A DNA stretch of 64,000 bases from positions 7,564,001-7,628,000 of the forward strand of contig JBANDB010000002.1 in assembly GCA_037576215.1 (NCBI GenBank). Direction: 5' to 3'. This document shows, in pieces, positions 11,809 through 23,741 of the stretch. A model generated the notes under the pieces. That model was not told the DNA's origin, did not search any database, and saw only the letters and a list, made by a program, of their open reading frames with translations. Within the stretch, counting starts at the first letter, position 1, and each line of letters starts with the position of its first letter. A program made the translations under genes and the position numbers. Origin of the DNA: Armillaria gallica. Its lineage: Eukaryota; Basidiomycota; Agaricomycetes; Agaricales; Physalacriaceae.

Positions 11809-13620
11809 TTGAGGCCAGCACCTAATAGTGCTGCCACAAGACCAAAAGGAAGATCAACAGCCAATTCAAAAGCTACTGGTGTTGGAGTCCTGTCTAACTA
11901 CGACTTATTAAAGAATAAACGAAGTGCAACTGCACTGCCCGATAGCCCACAAGCTAGGACAGAGCAGCAAATCAATGCGAATCTTAATGTCCAACAGACA
12001 AGACCCTGTGCACTGTGCCCATGGCCAAGACCTTCCCCCTCTAGTAGATCAACAAACCTACTAACCCCTGGACAATTGAACTCCCAGTCCATTCAAACCA
12101 CTAGTAGACCAATCATGTCTGCTAGCACCCAAAAGATGCCTAGACTGATATCTAGGGATGCGCCCAAGTTTGATAGCGATGAGCCTGAGAACTTGCATTG
12201 TTTCCTTGGTCAGATGGAGGATTTATTCTCCGACTATAGCATCACCAATGATGATGAGAAGAAGAAGAAACTAGTGAGGTACATGGATGTGCATACTGAA
12301 GAAGAATGGCAAGCATTGGAGGAGTATGATGGTGGTACCTTTGCAGAGTTCAAGGATGCGATCTTGAAGAACTATCCAGAGGTGGCAGATGCAGAGACAG
12401 GCACTTGGGAGAGGCTCACATGTATTTCGCATAAGTTCTCGAACCTCGGGGCTGATGAGCATGAGTTGTACCTGAAATTCAAGCACAGGTTCTTGACTGA
12501 AGCCAAGAAACTACAGAAGCCTCCAGCACTAGTCACGAATTGTGAACTAGTGGAAAAATTCACTGAGTCATTGTTACCCGCATTTAGAGAAAACATTGCA
12601 TTGCAATTGAGTATCAAGTGTGGAATCAAAAACGCGACAAGTGTGCCTGCACCTGCTCCTGCTCCTGCTGCTGCCACAGGTGCTGCTGTTGCTGTACCTG
12701 TAGTTGCGAAACCCATCAAAAGACAGGAAGATATGCACACCCTCGAAGAGGTTGTTGCTGAAGCAGATGATATCGCTCTCAACAGCTCTACTAGTTACCT
12801 TCTGTTGGCGACTAGTGGAAGTGTATCATCGACCAGAGCCACTAGTGGTTCTGGAATCAAGGCAGAATTTGAAGATGTGAAGCAGCAAGTAGCTGCTTTA
12901 CTTGATTGCATTGACATGAGTGAGAAACAGGCAAAGGAGCGTCAAGAACAAATATTGAAAGCCTTTCAACAAGGTGGCAATAATAGCTCCTCATCTAGGC
13001 AATCACGACCTCAGAATGAACACTTGGGAGTGGGGCCAAACGACAACTGCTGGTATGACTGGAAGCCTGGGCATTACATTAAGAATTGCCAGAACATCCA
13101 GAAGCATGTAGCAGAAGGTTTGTTGAAGCCCATCAATAAGAAATTCATGATGATAGATGGGACAGCTATCCCATGTGAGCTGGCTCATCTCTGCCCAATG
13201 GATCATATGCTTGCATCGTTGAATAAAAGGCAAGAACAGATGTTCTGGGAAGATGTTAGTGGGCCCACTGGTATATTCAATATCAATGTATCTGATAATG
13301 CTTCCTTGTATGTGAACAAGCCTCGAGATGCTAGAGATGAAGTAATTGATAAAATTTGCCAAGATCTGCAATATTGGCAGACTAGCACTTATGTTCCAAC
13401 ACTGGTTCAGCCTCAGTTGTTACAAGCACCTGTACCATCTACTAGTAGTCAGCCAATGAATCAATCCTTTGACCCTAATGTGTTTTTGAACCAAATGAGG
13501 TCACTATTCAATCAGGCCGGTAATCAGAACATGACTAGTGGCCAGAATTTCAAAGGTCAGTATGTTGCCACACGCACTAGCAGTGGTGAGTCTTCCCAAC
13601 AGGGTTTCGAAAGGGTCTGA
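11809..13620 (+). CDS. B1 gag-like protein (603 aa)
   Basis: One open frame. The core (residues ~110-260) matches the gag of element D in layout (KFDSDEPENLHCFLGQMEDLF; EEEWQALEEYDGGTF; later HTLEEVV). A Gln-rich region precedes a zinc-knuckle relic C-x2-D-x4-H-x4-C near residues 410-425, in which the second Cys is Asp. Many Thr-Ser and Leu-Val pairs are simply ACTAGT read in two frames. The protein would build the particle. I chose the frame, not an ATG, because the first in-frame ATG is later (near 12115, start of the conserved MSASTQK segment). The loss of one knuckle Cys suggests decay. Confidence 0.75.
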   Translation: MRPAPNSAATRPKGRSTANSKATGVGVLSNYDLLKNKRSATALPDSPQARTEQQINANLNVQQTRPCALCPWPRPSPSSRSTNLLTPGQLNSQSIQTTSRPIMSASTQKMPRLISRDAPKFDSDEPENLHCFLGQMEDLFSDYSITNDDEKKKKLVRYMDVHTEEEWQALEEYDGGTFAEFKDAILKNYPEVADAETGTWERLTCISHKFSNLGADEHELYLKFKHRFLTEAKKLQKPPALVTNCELVEKFTESLLPAFRENIALQLSIKCGIKNATSVPAPAPAPAAATGAAVAVPVVAKPIKRQEDMHTLEEVVAEADDIALNSSTSYLLLATSGSVSSTRATSGSGIKAEFEDVKQQVAALLDCIDMSEKQAKERQEQILKAFQQGGNNSSSSRQSRPQNEHLGVGPNDNCWYDWKPGHYIKNCQNIQKHVAEGLLKPINKKFMMIDGTAIPCELAHLCPMDHMLASLNKRQEQMFWEDVSGPTGIFNINVSDNASLYVNKPRDARDEVIDKICQDLQYWQTSTYVPTLVQPQLLQAPVPSTSSQPMNQSFDPNVFLNQMRSLFNQAGNQNMTSGQNFKGQYVATRTSSGESSQQGFERV

Positions 13621-13733
13621 TGAAGGCTACGGGGAAGAATAAGTCGATCCCTATGACTATTCCCCATAAACAGCCAGAGGACCATTTTAAAAACTGACCA
13701 AAGGGAACTGAACTGAAGAAATATGTAAAGAAA

Positions 13734-15262
13734 GTGATTGAACCAGTGTCTGATGAATCGGATGAATCTGAAAACGAAATACCAGTACCACGAGTACCCA
13801 CTAGTAAGAAAGTCGTTGTGGAAATTCCCACTAGCCGACCACCTAGTAAGAAAACGGTTACTATAGAAGACACTAGTGATGATGAGGATAAGGCCCCATG
13901 TCGAGAACTACCTTTTAGGAAAGTTCCAAGTGTAAGTTTCGTGCCCCTTCCCTCAGATAGTGCAAACAAAAAGAGAACCAAAGTGAGATTCGATGAATCT
14001 AAAGCACCAGTGTATAAACATATGGCGCCTATCCATAAGGAAGGTAGAGTGCAGGATGTTGCATCTAAAGTATTGAAAACACCTATTATTTTGAATGCAG
14101 AAAAACTTATGGATCTGTTGGAGCCATTAAGGAAAGAGATTGCTAAGTTGATGGCTAAGAAAAGAATTTTGATGCAGCCAGTGACTGAACAGATGTATAG
14201 TGCAGGGGAGACTCAACCTGAGTCTGACCCATTGCCATTTAGTGAGACTAGTGATGAAGAAGACATGACTAGTGAGGACTTGTCCTTGAAGTCTGACACG
14301 ATCAACATCTGTGACTTGCCACCTGGGACATTTATGGCTGTGCAATTCAATGTTGGCTTGATACCAGCTGGCTCTCTAATTATGTCCAACCTGTATCTTC
14401 AGTATCTTGACTCACTAGCACCAGGAGAAAAGCCTAAGCAGGTAATAGTCATGAAAGGCTCGGCTAGTCTGCGAGCTGTGTATCCAGTAATCAATGGTGC
14501 AGGCAAAGAAGAAAGTGTAGTTGACAGAGGCTTGCAGATAGTATCAATGGCTAGTATGATAGCAACCAAGCTCGGAGTAGCTTGGGATCCTGACATTATC
14601 ATCCATATGCAGAGCGCGAATGGTCAACTAGAGAAAACCTTAGGGCTAGCAAGGAATGTTCTGTTCCTTTTCAATGATATCACTGTGTACTTGCAAATAC
14701 ACATCATCGCTAGTCCTGCATATAAAGTACTACTAGGCCATCTGTTTGATGTCCTCACTGAGAGTGTAATCAGGAATCACACAGATGGTGGCCAAATCAT
14801 TACTATCACTGATCCAAACACTGGTCGAAGGTGCACTATTCCAACCTTCTTGAAGGGTGCACCTCCTTGGGTTGCAAAAGCTGTTCCTAAGGCTACTGAA
14901 GAGGGTTTTCATTTGAACTCGATGAATTGATGAACAATCAAGGAGAGTTAGCCCTGCAAATTGTGCAGACTAGTGATGGTAAGTTTGAGATTGAAGGCTA
15001 TATGAAGCCAAAAAAAGGCACTAGTTTCTCAGAGAAAGAGCTACGTGACAGCTTCCTCATGGCTTTGATGGCTAGTGAAGAAAACCTTTTGCAAGATGAG
15101 CAAGCCAAGGGACTATTGAACTCTTACTTCCAAGGTAAGGTAGTTCCAGAGGGCTATAAAATGCAATATCATGTGTGTGAGCACACCAGTGATGGCTCTC
15201 TGTTACTAGATGATACTGAAATCCCAATCTATAATGTACTAGTTGATAACTTGCGCACATAA
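13734..15262 (+). pseudogene. B1 aspartic protease region of pol
   Basis: Two frames (13734-14930 and 14927-15262) align with the protease region of element D. The active-site segment reads VVDRGLQIVSM, where D has LYDTGSQIISM, so the catalytic DTG is damaged, although the downstream LLGHLFDVLT (LLGRPF in D) is still recognisable. The acidic N-terminal part carries many ACTAGT-derived Thr-Ser pairs. The second frame begins NNQGELALQI, shared with D (NDQGELALII). The change of frame at 14930 and the lost catalytic residues mark it as a pseudogene. Confidence 0.75.
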
Positions 15263-15598
15263 TTGAAGACTAGCCAACCTACAAAGAAAAAGATGGCACT
15301 AGTCCCCAGTTTTGAGTACCTTGGTGTGCGCATGAAGAGCCCCGACTTTAAGCCAGTCGCAGTGCTCACTAGTAAGAAATATAAGCCTGTAGCACTGAAA
15401 GTAAAGCCACTATTAGGCGATGTGCCAGACAAGTTTTGAATAGTGAGAGACATTAAGGGTGATCCCCTCAAGGACATCCCACTATTGAGCACTAGCCTAC
15501 CAGAATACGTGCCTACAGCATGCTATACTCCTGAAAGAAAAGCTAAGATTGACGAAAACCATCCAGAAGGATTTCTATAGCTAGAAGAGTGCAAGCTA

Positions 15599-16600
15599 AT
15601 GCACCATTTTATGACTATCCAAGAGCAAGCTTTTGCTTGGGATGACATGGAACATGGGCATTTCCAAGAGAACTTCTTCCTGCCAATAGATATTCCTGTA
15701 GTACCACACACTCCATGGGTTTTGAAGAATATCCCCATCCTGCCTGGAATCTACGAGGAGGTCTGTCGGATTATTAAATCCAAGATTGACGCTGGTGTAT
15801 ACAAGCCGTCTAATTCCTCCTACAGATCGAGGTGGTTCTGTGTAATTAAGAAAGATGGTAAAAGTCTTTGACTAGTGCATAGTTTGGAGCCTCTGAATGC
15901 AGTGACTATCACACATTCTGGGATTCCGCTGGCCACAGACGAACTATCCAAGCATTTTGCAGAAAGGGCGTGTGGTGGATGTTTGGACTTGTATGTTGGA
16001 TATGATGAGCAAGATATTGCTATTGGATCCAGAGACTATACTACATTCCAAACTCCTTTCGGTTCAATGTGACTAGTGAAATTACCAATGGGTTGGACTA
16101 ATTCGGTACCAATTTTCCATGAAGATGTAACGCATATCCTATGAGAAGAAATACCACATGTCACTCATCCCTATATCAATGATGTACCTGTACAAGGGCG
16201 CAAAACTCACTATGAAACTGAGGCTGGGGGCTTTGAGACTATTCCAGAAAACCCTGGGATTTGTCATTTTGTATGGGAACATATGCAGAACATGAATTGA
16301 GTGGTTCAACAGATGAAATATTGTAGAGGTACCTTCTCTGGACCTATGACGTTCTTGTGTGTTGAGGAAATGATGGTGGTTGGTCATCTATGCACATATG
16401 AAGGAAGAAAAATTGAACCTGATAGAGCTGGAGTCATCAGTCATTGGGGTCCTTGCCAGCACCTCACAGATGTATGAGCCTTTCTGGGCACTTGTGGAGT
16501 CTGTCAAAAGTTTATAAGGGACTATTCAAAGATAGCGGAACCACTAGTCAAGTTGACATGACTCAATGTACCTTTTGAGTGGGAGGCTGAACAGCAGCTA
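15599..16600 (+). pseudogene. B1 reverse transcriptase, with TGA stops
   Basis: Read through TGA at 15869-15871, 16070-16072 and others. The order is the RT N-terminus (VCRIIKSKIDAGVYKPSNSSYRSRWFCVIKKDGKSL), the A motif (LDLYVGYDE), FQTPFGSM, and the catalytic box as YINDVPV in place of YIDDVPV. The first catalytic Asp is thus Asn, which a G-to-A change in CGAT explains. At least four stops sit where Arg CGA is expected, two of them inside a TGACTAGTG that would be CGACTAGTG. This RT cannot be active. Confidence 0.78.
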
Positions 16601-16603
16601 GCC

Positions 16604-17077
16604 ATGGACAAGCTCAAGCATGCAGTCATGACTAGTCCAGCTATTCGACCGATTGACCTCACTAGTGATGCAGAAGTGGGTCTATGTGTTGATACTTCGT
16701 ACAAAGCTGTTGGATTCTACATCTATCAAGTCAATGAGAAGGATCCTACTAAGCACTATTATGTGCGCTTTGGCTTGATCACTATGAACAAAAGAGAAGC
16801 GTGGTTTTCACAGCCCAAATGCGAGTTATATGGACTATTGTGAGCTTTAAAGGCTTGTCATTATTGGCTTATTGGAATTCGCAACTTGGTGGTTGAAACT
16901 GATGCGCAGTACATCAAGGGTATGCTAAGCAACCCAGGAATGGGACCAAATGCCACTATCAACCATTGGATAGAGGATATCTTGATGTTTCATTTCACCC
17001 TTCGACATGTGAAAGGTAGTACTTTCCCTGCTGACAGACTATCGAGGCGAGATGCGCAACCTGGTGACGAGATCCAT
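16604..17077 (+). pseudogene. B1 RNase H region, cut by the insertion of B2
   Basis: Encodes an RNase H-like segment (VGLCVDTSYKAVGFYI, then EAWFSQPKCELYGLL, LVVETDAQYIKGML, LRHVKGSTFPADRLSRRD), strongly alike to B2 at 19214-19500. A TGA at 16842 replaces the Gln CAA of B2 (both derivable from CGA). The frame stops at CCAT (17074-17077), the target duplicate of B2, and resumes at 27727. Confidence 0.8.
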
Positions 17078-17805
17078 TGATACGCCGTCTACGTGTTCAC
17101 ACCTAGATTTTGCGATTTTATAATAATACTATTGCATATCTATCTTACATTAGTGATACTTAAAGGACTATAGCTGAGGCTTCGAAGCTGATAGTTAGAC
17201 TAGTATGCGACTAGTAGAGCCAGGACTTAGATGCGATACCACTAGTGGGTTAAATCTACCAGCCGGCCATACTAGTGACTTGAATGCTAACAGGGCTAAG
17301 TGAATACGGCCACTAGTGGACAAGTAACGCGACTAGCGCACCAAACAAGAAGCAGAGGACACAAATCTCGTGAAGTTCAGTCACTAACGGACCAATCTGG
17401 GCACAAACGCCTAAGTCAGATTAACTAGTCACACGGCAATCTCGAAGCAGGACTTAGAAATGAATTAGCAACGGATTAACCTTGCGGGAGATCCAACTAG
17501 CGTGATACAGATCTATTACGATCAGGACTAGTATAGCCAGGCTGCGCCTTTGATCACGATCGACAGCTGCTACAGGCACATTCGCCGGCCTAGTCATTTA
17601 TCCTTGGCACTAGTGGAGCGCTGCTGCGCCAAGGGTACGGAATACCACCGCTAGCGGAGCTCCTGGGCTCACTAGTCAGCAAGCGACCATTTCTAGACCG
17701 ACTATTGCGTGATTATTCACCATTATTCGTGACTAGCCAAGAAATCCTTATCAATAATACCCCTCTAGTCAGTTATTTATATCTCGATTGTACCTTGTTT
17801 GTCAG

Positions 17806-17813
17806 TATATAAG
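17806..17813 (+). promoter_or_regulatory. TATA box of the family-B LTR
   Basis: TATATAAG followed by TAGTAGAATAGG about 730 bp into the LTR, in the segment most conserved among all copies. A similar TATAAGTAGAGTAG lies upstream of element D gag near 49610. It places transcription start near 17840 and makes U3 about 750 bp. Confidence 0.6.
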
Positions 17814-18264
17814 TAGTAGAATAGGCGCATGCGCGCTCAGGCAAGCCATCCCCACAATTGTGACCTACTAGTCAGTATCTAGTGCCCCAATTAAAGGCTT
17901 TTGTGCTTAACCTCGACGAAGCGGCTACTAGTCGCTAAGTTACCCATAGCATTGAGTGAATAGAAGTGTCTTAGAGTAATCTTTTGTGTCCTGCAAAGGC
18001 CAAGAGTGTTTCGAAGTTAGTTCAAGCAAGTTCTCGAAGTTTAAAGTATTATTCTTAGGCCAAGAGCGCCACTAGTCTGCCTAGAAAGCGACTAGTCAAG
18101 TGTTTATTCACTTGTAAGACATTACAGGGCCAAGAGAGCCACTAGTTCGAAGCAGTCCCAGTCAGAGCAAGCGCAGTAGCTCAAGTCGAGTCACTATTCA
18201 TCCAATTGTGTCTTACAAACCCCACTAGTGCGAGTAGTACACTTGTATAGCTCACTAGTAACGA

Positions 18265-18270
18265 AATAAA
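18265..18270 (+). promoter_or_regulatory. poly(A) signal of the family-B LTR
   Basis: AATAAA in ACGAAATAAAACG, about 450 bp after the TATA box and conserved among most copies. It would define an R region of roughly 450 bp. Confidence 0.5.
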
Positions 18271-18445
18271 ACGTCTTTAAACAACTTTCCTTGATTATTG
18301 AAGTCTGCAGAGTGCTTCTATCGTACTCGAAACGCCCGAATTCAATACATTGGTGATAAGTGTAGAGTTAGTGATTGGTTTAGTGTTGTTGGTGTTCATT
18401 GCCAGCCTCTAGTCCATTTGCCACTCGCCGTTACCGAGCACATCA

Positions 18446-19135
18446 TCTGGAGCCCACCGCGAGGGAGTTTCAGACTTGATAATCTCGTTGAATTAAGACT
18501 TTTATTTGACACTAGTCTTGTTAAATACGCATACTATTCGACCTAGCCTGCATACTATGGTCTTTCTGACCCTTGCCATAGTATAACTATGAGCAGGGGA
18601 GGATTTTCAGACTTTATGTGCACTTGGGCTTCAGAACGGCTACTTGGTGGTTTGTTTCCAAAGTCCCCTCAAAGAATGATTGTGGTGTTTCCTTCAATGG
18701 ATACAACTCTTTTGTCTAGTACTGGTATAATTCTACCAAGGCAATGCATGACTGTACCTTCTGCTAGTCTTTCTGATAGAGCAGAGCAGGCAACAGTGCC
18801 AGATACTGTAGACATGCCAGATATTCAGAAGAGTCCTTCCGCTGAAACATCCACATCTTCTTCTGCTGTTGGAAGTGATGTTCCAATAGTATACCCTGGA
18901 CTACCGAACTTGCAGTCCTATCAAACCGCTAGTAGGACTTTAGTCTCTGCTAGCACCCAAAAAACGGCTAGTCAAAGAGCAAGAAACTTTGTGAAGTACA
19001 CTAGTGATGATTCTGTCACCACAGAGGATGCTACAGTGCGAAACAGGTGTCCGTTCTTTGGCTATAGCGTTAAAGATGACGATATTATAAAGTATCCACT
19101 GGGTACAAGTACTGTATCATTATCTTGAGCTTTGG
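18446..19135 (+). pseudogene. B2 leader and gag remnant
   Basis: After the primer site (TGGAGCCCACCGCGAGGG from 18448) the leader matches B1 for about 100 bp and then departs. An open frame 18589-19128 (179 aa) contains a short stretch akin to B1 gag (LVSASTQKTASQ against IMSASTQKMPRL), with Ser/Thr-rich sequence before it. Capsid core, zinc knuckle, protease and RT are missing. The junction to RNase H follows at 19214. The N-terminal 100 residues are not recognised and could be a subtype-specific gag start. Confidence 0.6.
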
Positions 19136-19213
19136 CTCAATTGTAACCTTGAAATACGAGAGAAACATGGTGACTAGTGCAAGCCTTCAAGCTTAATCTT
19201 TTGCTTGTAAACT

Positions 19214-21418
19214 ATGAACGAAAGAGAAGCATGGTTTTCACAGCCCAAATACGAGTTATATGGACTATTGCAAGCTTTAAAGGCTTGTCAGTATTGGCTT
19301 ATTGGAATTCGCAACTTGGTGGTTGAAACCGACACGCAGTACATCAAGGGTATGCTAAGCAACCCGAGAATGGGACCAAATGCCACTATCAATCGTTGGA
19401 TAGAGGATATCTTGATGTTTCATTTCACCCTTCGACATGTGAAAGGTAGTACTTTCCCTGCTGACAGACTATCGAGGCGAGATGCGCAACCTGGCAACAA
19501 GATCCATCCTGACTTGGAGGATTACAAGCTAGAGGACCATGGCCCTTTGCAGTTTGAAGTAGCGGAAGGGACTAGTGAGCTGCCAAAGGAACTAGAGGAA
19601 TTTAAGAATGAAATTGATAGTCGAGGTGGTTACATGCATGCACTAGCCACTAGTATCGACGATTTTTCTGTAGAATTAGACGAAGCCCGCTCTCGTGAAC
19701 TAGAAGTAAGAAATCTTTACTTAGCACAGGAGAAAACCAATGAAACCATATGCCAGTTCTTGAAAGCGACTCCACTCATTCCTGATCTCGAGTATAAGTT
19801 CGATCCTAACAAAAGAGAGGACTATCCAGAGAAACAATGGACTAGTAGTGGACTAGCACAAGACGGACGGCTGCCACATATCAGGACTTGGTTGAGGAAC
19901 CCTAGACACCGGCCAGAAGGACTTAACGACAAGCAGTACTTGACTTTCAAGCAGTACTGCCATAACTTCTTCTTGGACAAAGAAGGCAGACTATATAGAC
20001 GCAGTACTGAAGGAGACCACTGGCTAGTAGTGGATAAAGAGCATCGAATGTATATGATGAGATTGGCACACGACTCATTAGGACATAGAGGCTTTTACGC
20101 GACTAAGTCACTGTTGGAGCAACAGTTTTGGTGGCCAGAGTTGGAACGAGATGTCAGTTGGTATGTCAAGTCTTGTCATTTATGTCAAGTCAGACAGAAG
20201 ACTATGGTCCGTATTCCACCCTCTGTCACCGAAACGCCTTTGCTATTCCAGAAAGTACACTGTGATACTATAGTTATGACCCCGGTTTCTAATAAGTGCA
20301 GGTATATAGTTCACGCACACAATTCGTTATCGTCTTGGCCAGAAGCAAGGGCCTTACAGCAAGAAAATGCTAAAGCAATTGCGGTTTGGTTCTTTGAGGA
20401 TGTGATATGCAGGTGGGGCTGTCCCAACGAAATAGTAACTGATAACGGTGGACCTTGGGTTGCAGTTATACAGTGGCTAAGTGACAAGTATGGCATCACC
20501 GGCATAAAGATCACTCCTTACAACTCGCAAGCAAATGGAAAAATTGAAAGAGGCCATTGGGACATTCGTCAATCGCTATTTAAGGCGACTAGTGGCAACC
20601 CAAAGAAGTGGTTTTACTTCCTACCGCATGTGTTGTGGGCAGACCATATCACTATCAAACGCGGTACCGGTTGCTCGCCATATTTCATGGCACTAGGCGC
20701 ACATCCAATAGTACCCCTTGACATAGTTGAAGCTACTTGGCTAGTCAAGCCCCCAAGTGGAATCTTGAGCACCGAGGACCTTATTGGTATGAGGGCGACA
20801 GCACTAGCCAAGCACGCTAAACATGTAATGGCCATGCGACAGAAAATTAATAAGAATAAGCTCGATACTGTACTACGCTACCAACACGAGCACAAGGCCA
20901 CTATTGTTGATTACGACTTCAAACCAGGTTGACTAGTGCTTATGCGGAACATGCGGGTCGAGGAAAGTGTCGATAGCAAGATGGAGCCGAGGTACTTGGG
21001 GCCACTAGTCGTTATCAGAAGGACTAGAGGTGGTTCTTATGTTTTAGCAGAGTTGGATGGATCCCTGGTGGGCGGCACAGTCGCTCAGTTTAGAGTAATT
21101 CCATACCATGCAAGGCATAGTATCGAGTTACCCAAGAAAATTCATGATTTGATCAATGTAAGTCCCCAAACTCTTAAGGAGTTGGTGACTAGTGACGAGT
21201 CTGTCCCAACAGAATATCACTATCGACCCTTAGGCAAGAAACTATATGGTATAGACCGAGTTAGGCTGCAACAGAGCGACACTAGTGAGTCTGACAGCGA
21301 AGATTCAGGTTCGGAGGCCGAAGGATACCTTCAGCCCGACGAATATGATAGCAATAGTGATGAAGACAACGAGGTCCCCATCACTAGTCGACTTAGAAGC
21401 TCGAAAACTGCAGGCTAG
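19214..21418 (+). pseudogene. B2 RNase H C-terminal part, integrase and GPY-like tail
   Basis: A 572-codon frame (to TGA 20930-20932) continues in frame to 21418 (160 codons). That TGA fits Arg CGA before LVLMRN. Residues ~1-90 are RNase H. Residues ~285-325 are the integrase zinc region (HDSLGHRGF ... CHLCQ). The catalytic acids sit at ~350 (HCDTIVM), ~409 (TDNGGPW) and ~444 (GKIERGHW), spaced D-x34-E. The tail has a GPY-like YLGPLVVIRR and no chromodomain, ending in an acidic Ser-rich stretch. With one stop and no RT it is non-autonomous, although the integrase core is intact. Confidence 0.85.
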
Positions 21419-21563
21419 AACGGTCAAACACACTTTATATTGCTAGGTAATGACGGTGTATGCTAGATACTGTATCTAAGCAGTTGGAAATTATGAGAAA
21501 CGACAGACTGGTGATTGAAAACTTTTATATATGGCGACTAGTGACCATTCTGGAAAACTAGCG

Positions 21564-23065
21564 CTAGCCAAGCTTGGAACTAGAGGCAACGGGAGCAGGA
21601 GAATCGTCTTCCATAGGTACCGGGAGACGACTTTCGAGCTGCTTGACGACTTGGCCATGATGAGCGACCACAAACTCGCGGTACTTGAGTAAGTACTCGA
21701 TCTTGTGGGTCGTAGCAATCACGTCGCTGTGAAGATCAGCCTCTCTAGAGCGTAAAACACTCTCGGAAGGATTGACATGATCTCCAGCACTGACTAGCGC
21801 GGCCGCAGCGTCGACAGTGCTCTGACTAGCCTCGTTGTTGATAGCTAAGTCAGCCGCTAGTAAAAGAAAGAGGGTCAATAGCGCATCGCAAAGCTCACTA
21901 GTAAGCACATACCAGCAATAGTGAAAGGGGAATCCTTGAAAGCATGGTCAGCCGAGGCACGAGGACGCTTCCTGGCTTGGATAGCAGCCTCGTTGGCCTT
22001 CCCTTTGGCAATAATCGCTTCGGCGGCCTGGTAATTGTGTAAAGATGAGTCAAAGTCGGCTACTAGTGATATGAAATCACCTGAATAGCCTCGGCACGAC
22101 GCTCTGCCTTCTCCTTTTCCCTCTGAAAGAAAACCTTAGACTAGTAAAGAAGAAAACCTGACTAGTAGACTAACCTGAGCAGCCTGAGCAACCTTCTTGT
22201 TCTTGAGGAACTTGGGGAGCGTAATCTTGTGTCCTTCAACGATGTTACCGGAAGTAGGGTCACGATTGACAATGACGTCGACATCTTTGTCGATATTCAT
22301 CTGTTCAAACCGTGAAATGATGGTATCAGCCTGGCGACGAACAGTAGCTAAGGTAAACAATACCAAGTCAGTTTCCTGCGGCGCATTGGAAGCATCAGGG
22401 TTACCCATGACCGTATCCTCCTCGGTTGCTGCGACAATGCTAGCCTCTTCGTCGGACGAGTCCTCGACGATAGCCCATGACTTAGCAAGACGACGGCTTC
22501 GTTTGGCAGGCTAATGGTCGAAACAGTCGGTCAGAAAGCGAAAGAACAATAACTAGTGAGGTACTCACTGCCTTAGAAGCTTTAGCCTTGCCACTAGTGG
22601 CCACAGTTTTGGCGGGAGTAGCAGGAACAGGATCAGGAGCAGAAGGAGTGGTAACAGTGGCAATAGCACTCGCTAGAGCTGCCGATCGCTTTTTGCGCTC
22701 GCTATGAATAGTCCCAGTAAAGGAACGAATGGTGTGGTAGTCCTTGAACGTCGGGATGGTCGGATGCTCATCAAGGATGCGCTCGAAAACCTGCTTCATG
22801 CGAAAACACACGTCTTCAGCCTTCAGGTCACCTATGATAGCGGCGGCATGATGGATAATAAGCTGTGCCTAGGACACTAGTCAGCGAAAATTTAGTATAG
22901 AAATGACTAGTGTCCACGTACCCCAATAGCGCAAACGCTCTTGCCCTGGTCAATGATAGTCTCCAAGGGTATGCCTTTTTTCCTGACCTCCCATAACGTG
23001 TCGGCGGCTTGGATGGCATCGTTGCCTTGAGCAATGAGGAGTGCGACGCCGGCAGGATTGGACAT
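21564..23065 (-). CDS. B2 antisense accessory gene 1: six exons, 409 aa, intact
   Basis: Exons: 23065-22922, 22868-22569, 22510-22175, 22122-22081, 22027-21913, 21856-21564. All five introns are 49-60 bp with GT...AG, phases agree, and the 1230-bp CDS has no internal stop. It starts MSNPAGVALLIAQG. Around residues 130-170 it is Ala/Pro/Lys-rich with PAKRSRR. An acidic DSSDEE follows, then a charged helix (EKEKAERRAEAIQAAEA), KRPRAS, and a C-terminal LLKYREFVVAHHGQVVKQL segment. I recognise no catalytic domain. The basic motifs suggest a nuclear protein. It lies opposite and downstream of integrase. ACTAGT occurs in most introns. B1 has the same gene with a TGA. Confidence 0.78.
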
Positions 23066-23741
23066 GACTAGTAACGAGAATTTTGATAGAAAGTTGGAAA
23101 ACCTTTTGAGTGATGAAGCTAGTCACGGAAAGAAGTCCACTAGTGAGACGACAAAGTGACTAGTCAACGAGGACGTTGAATTTATAGTGTGGGGGAGAAC
23201 CGTGCGCTTGGACTTAGTAAATATCTCGACGAAAAATTTCGTGAAAATTTCCGAGGAATTTCAATGATAAATTACTAAGGTCCAGACCACAAATAACACC
23301 GCTCACGCAATATCGACATGTCAAAAGGAATACCACAGTCGAATTGAAATGACTAGTGATGAAGGAATCGAACCAAGATCTAATCGATCGCCAATAGTGC
23401 AATCACGATCGGACACTAGTGGAAATTCTAAGTCACTAGTGGACTTGTAATTTTGAACGAGTTCACTAGTCCCCTTTAGGGTCACTAGTGACCTTGCAAG
23501 ATGATTAAAACACCTCGATTGGGCAAGAGCTTCACTAGTCTCATGGGAAAAGGGACTTAGATGTATTCCTTACAAACGACCTCACATCGCACAGAGAGAG
23601 CAAGCATATGAAAATATTTGTATTTAGGTGCCTATCCACACTTATGGCACTAGTTAATAAGAAAGAAACATATGCCCTAAAGGCGTGCACAGAAAACTAT
23701 AGTGAAAACGTTTGCATTTTAAAAAGCCCAAGGCTAACAGA
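23066..23741. other. spacer between the two antisense genes of B2
   Basis: About 680 bp upstream of accessory gene 1, probably its promoter, with several ACTAGT copies (23067, 23140, 23414, 23436, 23464, 23486) and the 3' end of gene 2. I see no other gene. Confidence 0.5.

Larger units (their letters stand above)
17078..18445 (+). repeat. 5' LTR of B2
   Basis: 1368 bp with TGAT...ATCA ends. It holds 16 ACTAGT hexamers, a TATA box (17806) and AATAAA (18265). Diagnostic bases (for example around 17394-17412) equal those of the solo LTR at 3591-4959 and differ from its own 3' LTR. Confidence 0.93.

Noticed and set aside
18298..18546. Short frame starting MKSAECFYRT, present at several places
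   Set aside because: It is the U5 part of the family-B LTR read by chance. It recurs only because the LTR recurs, and continues into whatever lies next to it.
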